From Nitrospirota bacterium (GTDB lineage: Bacteria > Nitrospirota > Thermodesulfovibrionia > UBA6902 > JAJYJJ01), in NCBI GenBank assembly GCA_021789595.1, contig JAJYJJ010000007.1, forward strand, positions 1-64,000: 64,000 nucleotides of DNA. The letters run 5' to 3'. Positions 60,356-64,000 of this stretch are shown one piece after another (within the stretch, counting starts at the first letter, position 1; the number at the start of each line of letters is the position of its first letter). The notes under the pieces are model-generated. The model did no database searches, was not told the DNA's origin, and saw only the letters and a list, made by a program, of their open reading frames with translations. A program made the translations under genes and the position numbers.

Positions 60356-60778
60356 ATGAAGGACTCGGCAGTTATTATTATCCCATCGCACCCCAGATAT
60401 CTCTCTGTGGTAAGGGCTGTGACGGTCAGGATGGGTGAGCTTTGCGGAATGGCCGATGCAGAGCTGGAGGATGTCAAACTTGCTGTTGATGAGGCATGTT
60501 CAAATGTAATAAAGTATGCATACGGGGGAAATACAGATAAGAGGATTGTTGTAAGATTCAAGATTACACAAAAGGGTTTTGAGGTAGTCATAGAGGACAG
60601 CGGGCTTAAGGCAGATATAGATTCCCTGAAAGGCAGAAGCCTTAGTGATGTAAGACCTGGGGGTCTTGGCATCCATCTCATAAGGAGGGCATTCGATGTT
60701 GTTGACTTCGATGATAAGAAGAAAAGGGGTAACAGGCTCAGGCTTATCCGATATATGAAGGAGAAAAATGGAGATTGA
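60356..60778 (+). CDS. RsbW-like anti-sigma factor / serine kinase
   Basis: About 140 residues from the ATG at 60356, one base after the rsbU-like stop; an in-frame GTG at 60344 is less likely. A HATPase-c-2 domain shows the N box VDEACSNVIKYAYGG and glycine motif RPGGLGIHLIRRAFD. It should bind and phosphorylate the STAS protein, and may bind a sigma factor or another target. The stop overlaps the STAS gene by 11 bases. Confidence 0.86.
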   Translation: MKDSAVIIIPSHPRYLSVVRAVTVRMGELCGMADAELEDVKLAVDEACSNVIKYAYGGNTDKRIVVRFKITQKGFEVVIEDSGLKADIDSLKGRSLSDVRPGGLGIHLIRRAFDVVDFDDKKKRGNRLRLIRYMKEKNGD

Positions 60779-61097
60779 GATTGTAGACTACAAGGGTGCA
60801 AATGTGGTTGTTCTATCAGGCGATATAGATATGTATTCCTCCCCCATCCTGAGAAAGCAATTGATGCTTCTTATAGATAAAAAGGTTCCCCTACTGCTCA
60901 TTGATTTCAAGGCCGTCTCATATATTGACAGCTCTGGCATTGCGACCTTTGTTGAGGGGCTGAAGGGCATGATGTCATATGGCGGAAGATTGAAACTGCT
61001 CGGTATCCCCGAAGGGATCATGGAGATATTCAATTTCTCAAAATTAGACAGGGTCTTTGAGATATACGGGAATATTGATGATGCCTTCAACAACTGA
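60768..61097 (+). CDS. STAS-domain anti-anti-sigma factor (RsbV/SpoIIAA-like, possibly MlaB-like)
   Basis: 109 residues, one STAS domain. The phosphorylation loop SYIDSSGIATFVEGL has Ser55/Ser56; DSSG is the classical SpoIIAA motif. GGAG precedes the ATG inside the upstream gene. The mlaE-like gene starts 20 bases before its stop. MlaB, a subunit of the Mla transporter, is also a lone STAS protein, so the protein may be either a partner-switching regulator or the transporter subunit, or both. Confidence 0.85.
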   Translation: MEIEIVDYKGANVVVLSGDIDMYSSPILRKQLMLLIDKKVPLLLIDFKAVSYIDSSGIATFVEGLKGMMSYGGRLKLLGIPEGIMEIFNFSKLDRVFEIYGNIDDAFNN

Positions 61098-61887
61098 AAA
61101 CCTCTTTGGCCTCATAGGCAGAAGGGCAATCCCGATCCTGAAGGATATAAACGATGCTGCAAGGCTTATAAACAATACCTTTTATTGGGCGTTTCTCTCC
61201 CCGTTTAAAGGCAAGGCAATCAGGTTCAGGGCGAGTATGTCTGAGATGGTAAAGGCAGGCTATAGCTCTGTCCCTATTGTAGCCACTATCTCACTGTTCG
61301 TGGGGATAATCCTTGCGCTGCAGTCGGCCTATCAGTTGAAGAGGGTGGGGGCATTGATATATGTTGCAAACCTTGTGGGCGTCTCAATAACGAGGGAGCT
61401 CGGACCAATACTTACGGCCATTATAGTTTCAGGAAGGAGCGGCTCTGCATTTGCTGCTGAGATTGGCTCGATGAAGGCTGCAGAGGAGGTTGATGCCCTT
61501 ATAAGCATGGGGATTAATCCTGTGAGATTTCTTGTTGTGCCGAAGCTCATTGCACTCATGGTTATGCTGCCTGCACTTACAGTCTTTTCTGACCTTATAG
61601 GCATCTTTGGTGGTTTCCTGCTTTCTATAACAGCCCTTGAGATACACCCATATAATTATTTTCAACAGACTATAAGGGCACTGCTCATCAAGGATATACT
61701 AACCGGGCTCATGAAGGCATGGGCATTTGGTGTTGTTATAACAATCGTTGGCGCATACCAGGGCTTTAAGGTGGAGGGAGGGGCTGAGGAGGTCGGTATG
61801 AGGACAACCGCATCGGTTGTGGCATCCATATTCCTGGTGATTGTCTTTGACCTCTTCTTTACGACCCTGTTTTACTATTTTACATAA
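61078..61887 (+). CDS. mlaE: MlaE-family ABC transporter permease
   Basis: About 269 residues from ATG at 61078 (a second ATG follows at once). The MlaE signature is clear (TRELGPILTAIIVSGRSGSAFAAEIGSM, EVDALISMGINPVRFLVVPK). Five to six membrane helices. It is the permease for lipid transport between outer and inner membrane. Translationally coupled to the STAS gene. A frame open to a TTG at 61057 is not needed. Confidence 0.93.
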   Translation: MMPSTTENLFGLIGRRAIPILKDINDAARLINNTFYWAFLSPFKGKAIRFRASMSEMVKAGYSSVPIVATISLFVGIILALQSAYQLKRVGALIYVANLVGVSITRELGPILTAIIVSGRSGSAFAAEIGSMKAAEEVDALISMGINPVRFLVVPKLIALMVMLPALTVFSDLIGIFGGFLLSITALEIHPYNYFQQTIRALLIKDILTGLMKAWAFGVVITIVGAYQGFKVEGGAEEVGMRTTASVVASIFLVIVFDLFFTTLFYYFT

Positions 61888-61928
61888 GACTTATGGGGGT
61901 TGCCAAGGTCGATGAGAATTTTGACACC

Positions 61929-62012
61929 CTCCCCTCTATCCCCTCCCGTCAAGGGAGGGGAAATAAAAAAAGAATCCCTCTCCCCTTGCGGGAGAGGGTC
62001 AGGGTGAGGGGT
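61929..62012 (+). repeat. dispersed C/G-run hairpin repeat element, copy 2
   Basis: Two hairpins in tandem: CCCCTCCC (61940-61947) with GGGAGGGG (61953-61960), and CCCTCTCCC (61976-61984) with GGGAGAGGG (61990-61998), followed by TCAGGGTGAGGGG. It fills nearly all of the 135-base gap between mlaE and mlaF and ends 10 bases before the mlaF start. It may attenuate transcription or define an mRNA end. Confidence 0.8.
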
Positions 62013-62022
62013 ATTTCGGAAG

Positions 62023-62808
62023 ATGGAAAAGGCAATAGAGGTTATAGGTCTTGTGACCCATTATGGAGACAGGGAGATCCTTAAAAACATATCCCTTTCC
62101 ATACCAAGTGGGAAAACAACTGTAATACTTGGAGGAAGCGGTTGTGGCAAGAGCACTTTACTCAAGCACCTTATCGGCCTGTTAAAACCAACAAGGGGTA
62201 AAATCCTCATAAACGGCAAGGATATAACTGTGATGAAAGATGAGGAATTAGATGAGGTCAGAAAGAGGATGGGGGTTTTATTTCAGGGTGCGGCGCTGCT
62301 TAATTCAATGACCGTTTCAGAAAATGTTGCCCTTCCAATAAGGGAGCATACCAGATTAAAGGAATCCACCATACAGATTATGGTCCGCATGAAGCTCGAC
62401 CTTGTCGGCCTCTCAGGCTTTGATAACTTTTACCCATCTCAGCTTTCAGGGGGGATGAAAAAGAGGGCAGGTCTTGCAAGGGCAATGGCATTGGACCCCG
62501 AGCTTATCTTCTTTGACGAACCATCTGCCGGGCTTGACCCTGTGACCGCTGCCGGCCTTGATGAGCTGATACTGAAGCTGAGGGATGTATTTAAGATGAC
62601 CATAGTAGTTGTAACCCATGAACTTCCAAGTGTGTTCATGATTGCTGATTATGTTATCATGCTTGATATGGGTGATGTAATCTTCTCAGGCACCCTCGAT
62701 GAATTGAGGGCATCTGATAATCCGAGGATAAGGATGTTTCTTGAGAGGAGGCCGGAGAAAGAGACCTATTCGCCTGAGGATTATTTCAGGATTATTGCAG
62801 GGGATTAA
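62023..62808 (+). CDS. mlaF: MlaF-family ABC transporter ATPase
   Basis: 261 residues. Walker A GGSGCGKSTLLKHLIG, signature LSGGMKKRAGLARAMA, Walker B LIFFDEPSAGLDP and the switch His in VVTHE. It powers the MlaE permease. The ribosome site (CGGAAG) adjoins the end of the repeat element. Confidence 0.96.
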   Translation: MEKAIEVIGLVTHYGDREILKNISLSIPSGKTTVILGGSGCGKSTLLKHLIGLLKPTRGKILINGKDITVMKDEELDEVRKRMGVLFQGAALLNSMTVSENVALPIREHTRLKESTIQIMVRMKLDLVGLSGFDNFYPSQLSGGMKKRAGLARAMALDPELIFFDEPSAGLDPVTAAGLDELILKLRDVFKMTIVVVTHELPSVFMIADYVIMLDMGDVIFSGTLDELRASDNPRIRMFLERRPEKETYSPEDYFRIIAGD

Positions 62809-62821
62809 CCATGGAGGGTAA

Positions 62822-63733
62822 ATGGCATATCTAAAGGATGAGATTAAGGCAGGCGCAATTATAGTTGCATCCCTGATTGTCCTGACTGTATTTATAATCC
62901 TGATTGGCGGGAGGCAGTTTTTTGAGAAGTTTGATAACTACTATGTAATGGTCATGAATGCCGGAGACCTTGAGGCAGGCGCACAGGTCAAGCTCGGTGG
63001 TGTGAGGGTTGGAAGGGTTCTGAGCATCAGGGCGCCGGAGGGTCCCGGCAAGCCTGTTACCATAGAGATTGGTATTAAAAAGGGGACAGCCCTGTATAAA
63101 GGGACAAGGGCGCTCATCACACAGATAGGCTTTGTCGGAGATACATATCTCCTGCTTTCTGTTGATAAGACATCCAGTGAGAGGCTAAAGGTTGGGGCTA
63201 TTATACCCTCGGATGAGCAGGTTCAATTTACCATGCTCATGGCAAGGCTTGAGGGCCTTTCACAGTCTGTTGACGGTTTAATCAGGGATATAGACAGGCT
63301 TTTCAGCCAAAGGAATATAGAGGGCATCGAAAGGCTTGTTGGAAACACAAATAAGGCCATAGCCTCTGGGTCGTCAAATCTCGACAAGGTCGCATCAGGC
63401 CTAAAAGGCACTACGGATAAACTGCAACTCGTCCTTGACGAGGTAGAGAAGCTTGTTCGGGGCAATAAAGCCGATGTCTCACAGATGATAAAAAAGGCGA
63501 GGGAAGACCTCGATAAGGCAGGGGACATGATTAGGACCATGGAGCAGACAGCAAAGACAGTGGATAAGACATCGAGATCTGTGGACAGGGCTATTGACCT
63601 GCAGTCGCAGAATCTCGATAATCTCCTTAATACTATGACCAGGACCACAGAGGACCTTCAGGATGTCCTTCAGGAGATAAAGAATAAACCATGGAGTATC
63701 CTCTACAAGGGAAGTAAGGGAAAGGAGGACTGA
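62822..63733 (+). CDS. mlaD: MlaD-family MCE-domain substrate-binding protein
   Basis: 303 residues. An N-terminal membrane anchor (about 12-30) precedes an MCE domain (about 38-120, AGAQVKLGGVRVGRVLSI). The C-terminal 180 residues are a long helical/coiled-coil region (for example TVDKTSRSVDRAIDLQSQNLDNL), longer than in E. coli MlaD (183 residues) and like other single-MCE proteins with extended helices. It handles lipids in the periplasm. GGAGGGTAA precedes the ATG. Confidence 0.93.
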   Translation: MAYLKDEIKAGAIIVASLIVLTVFIILIGGRQFFEKFDNYYVMVMNAGDLEAGAQVKLGGVRVGRVLSIRAPEGPGKPVTIEIGIKKGTALYKGTRALITQIGFVGDTYLLLSVDKTSSERLKVGAIIPSDEQVQFTMLMARLEGLSQSVDGLIRDIDRLFSQRNIEGIERLVGNTNKAIASGSSNLDKVASGLKGTTDKLQLVLDEVEKLVRGNKADVSQMIKKAREDLDKAGDMIRTMEQTAKTVDKTSRSVDRAIDLQSQNLDNLLNTMTRTTEDLQDVLQEIKNKPWSILYKGSKGKED

Positions 63734-63734
63734 G

Positions 63735-64000
63735 GTGCAGAGAGGTCTAATAATCTTATTGTCTGTTTTTTCCCTTTCAGCATGTACAATGTCTGAGACA
63801 AGGATATACAGCCTTTATATGCCTAATCCCACTTCGCCCCCCCTTAGCAAAGGGGGGAACTTTGTAAGTCCCCCTTTGGGAAAAGGGGATATAGGGAGAT
63901 TTTCAGATGCGTCCATCGCCATCCATGTATCTTCCCCGCGGTATCTTGCACAGCCGTACATTGCATACAGGAATTCACCATATCAGCTTAGCATCTCAAG
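63735..64000 (+). CDS. ABC-type transport auxiliary lipoprotein, 3' part outside the window
   Basis: Starts with GTG at 63735, one base after the mlaD stop, with AAAGGAGG upstream, and is open to the window end (88 codons). A lipoprotein signal peptide with lipobox LSAC is seen (Cys near residue 17). RIYSLYMP and the later VSSPRYLAQPYIAYR... resemble the PqiC/ABC-trans-aux family that accompanies MCE transporters. Residues about 33-56 are the translation of a dispersed repeat (SPPLSKGGNFVSPPLGKG), inserted in frame. Confidence 0.75.
   Translation, partial: MQRGLIILLSVFSLSACTMSETRIYSLYMPNPTSPPLSKGGNFVSPPLGKGDIGRFSDASIAIHVSSPRYLAQPYIAYRNSPYQLSIS
63834..63902 (+). repeat. dispersed C/G-run hairpin repeat element, copy 3, inside a coding region
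   Basis: Runs of C then G (CGCCCCCCCTTAGCAAAGGGG, reading from 63835) and CCCCCTTTGGGAAAAGGGG give two hairpins, ending GGGAGATTTT like copy 1. It stays open in the frame of the auxiliary lipoprotein. Confidence 0.8.

Noticed and set aside
61893-62084. 63-codon frame between mlaE and mlaF
   Set aside because: Consists mainly of the dispersed repeat and runs into mlaF out of frame.
1-64000. CRISPR arrays, tRNA and rRNA genes, transposases
   Set aside because: No regularly spaced repeats, cloverleaf-like sequence, rRNA core sequence or transposase-like protein was recognised in the gaps inspected.

Overview
The window is about 45-48% GC and densely coded. Its gene set points to an anaerobic, sulfite/sulfate-reducing or sulfur-disproportionating bacterium, most plausibly an uncultured Nitrospirota (Thermodesulfovibrionia-like). 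Seen directly: a complete dsrABD-cbiA-dsrC-dsrMKJOP locus, a six-gene rnfCDGEAB operon, a metF/metV pair of Wood-Ljungdahl type, an Aquifex-type aconitase, nifA beside amtB, and dispersed G/C-run hairpin repeats. The phylum call is inference from gene content; no rRNA or other phylogenetic marker was analysed. No tRNA, rRNA, CRISPR array, transposase or prophage was recognised.

Layout. 1-4 kb: 3' part of a DUF1646 membrane protein, an ammonium channel behind a sigma-54-type promoter, and a NifA-type activator. 4-6 kb: a SurA-N/PpiD-like membrane chaperone fragment and anmK. 6-20 kb: a long minus-strand run (metV, metF, GH57 glucanotransferase/amylase, an FG-GAP/VCBS-like exported protein, uppS, cdsA, dxr, rseP, NUDIX, aconitase, GlcF-like Fe-S protein, transaldolase-like aldolase, FmdB). 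20-23 kb: dcd-pyrF-trpE. 23-25 kb: an MglA-like GTPase and ilvE on the minus strand. 25-28 kb: a very large hybrid histidine kinase with a Rossmann-like N-terminus. 28-34 kb: minus-strand glcK-lepA-lepB-DUF4845-like-ribE-ribBA. 34-39 kb: PAP2, secA, a diguanylate cyclase, and a beta-barrel protein with an alanine-rich coiled-coil tail. 39.5-45 kb: rnf. 45-58.5 kb: the sulfur island. 59-64 kb: an RsbU/RsbW/STAS partner-switching set running without a break into an MlaE-F-D lipid transporter and a lipoprotein cut by the window end.

How the genes work together. TusA and DsrE-family proteins can carry sulfane sulfur. DsrAB reduces sulfite and loads sulfur onto DsrC. DsrMKJOP connects the DsrC trisulfide/dithiol cycle to the menaquinone pool and periplasm. 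Two small ferredoxins follow dsrP, one with an Asp in place of a cluster-binding Cys. Rnf can exchange electrons between ferredoxin and NADH while moving ions. The reductive marker dsrD lies next to a divergent dsrH-dsrE-dsrF-like-tusA operon, a set better known from sulfur oxidisers; sulfur disproportionation is one lifestyle that could explain the mixture, but this is inference.

Regulatory signals of note: several genes lacking a Shine-Dalgarno sequence have a sigma-70-like -10 element six bases before the ATG, which predicts leaderless mRNAs (secA, the rsbU-like gene, the SurA-N gene, a small ORF at 24956, and nearly nifA). There are strong hairpins between dsrB and dsrD and upstream of rnfC, a perfect 9+1+9 palindrome between the -35 and -10 of one promoter, and dispersed repeats that have become coding sequence in at least two genes.
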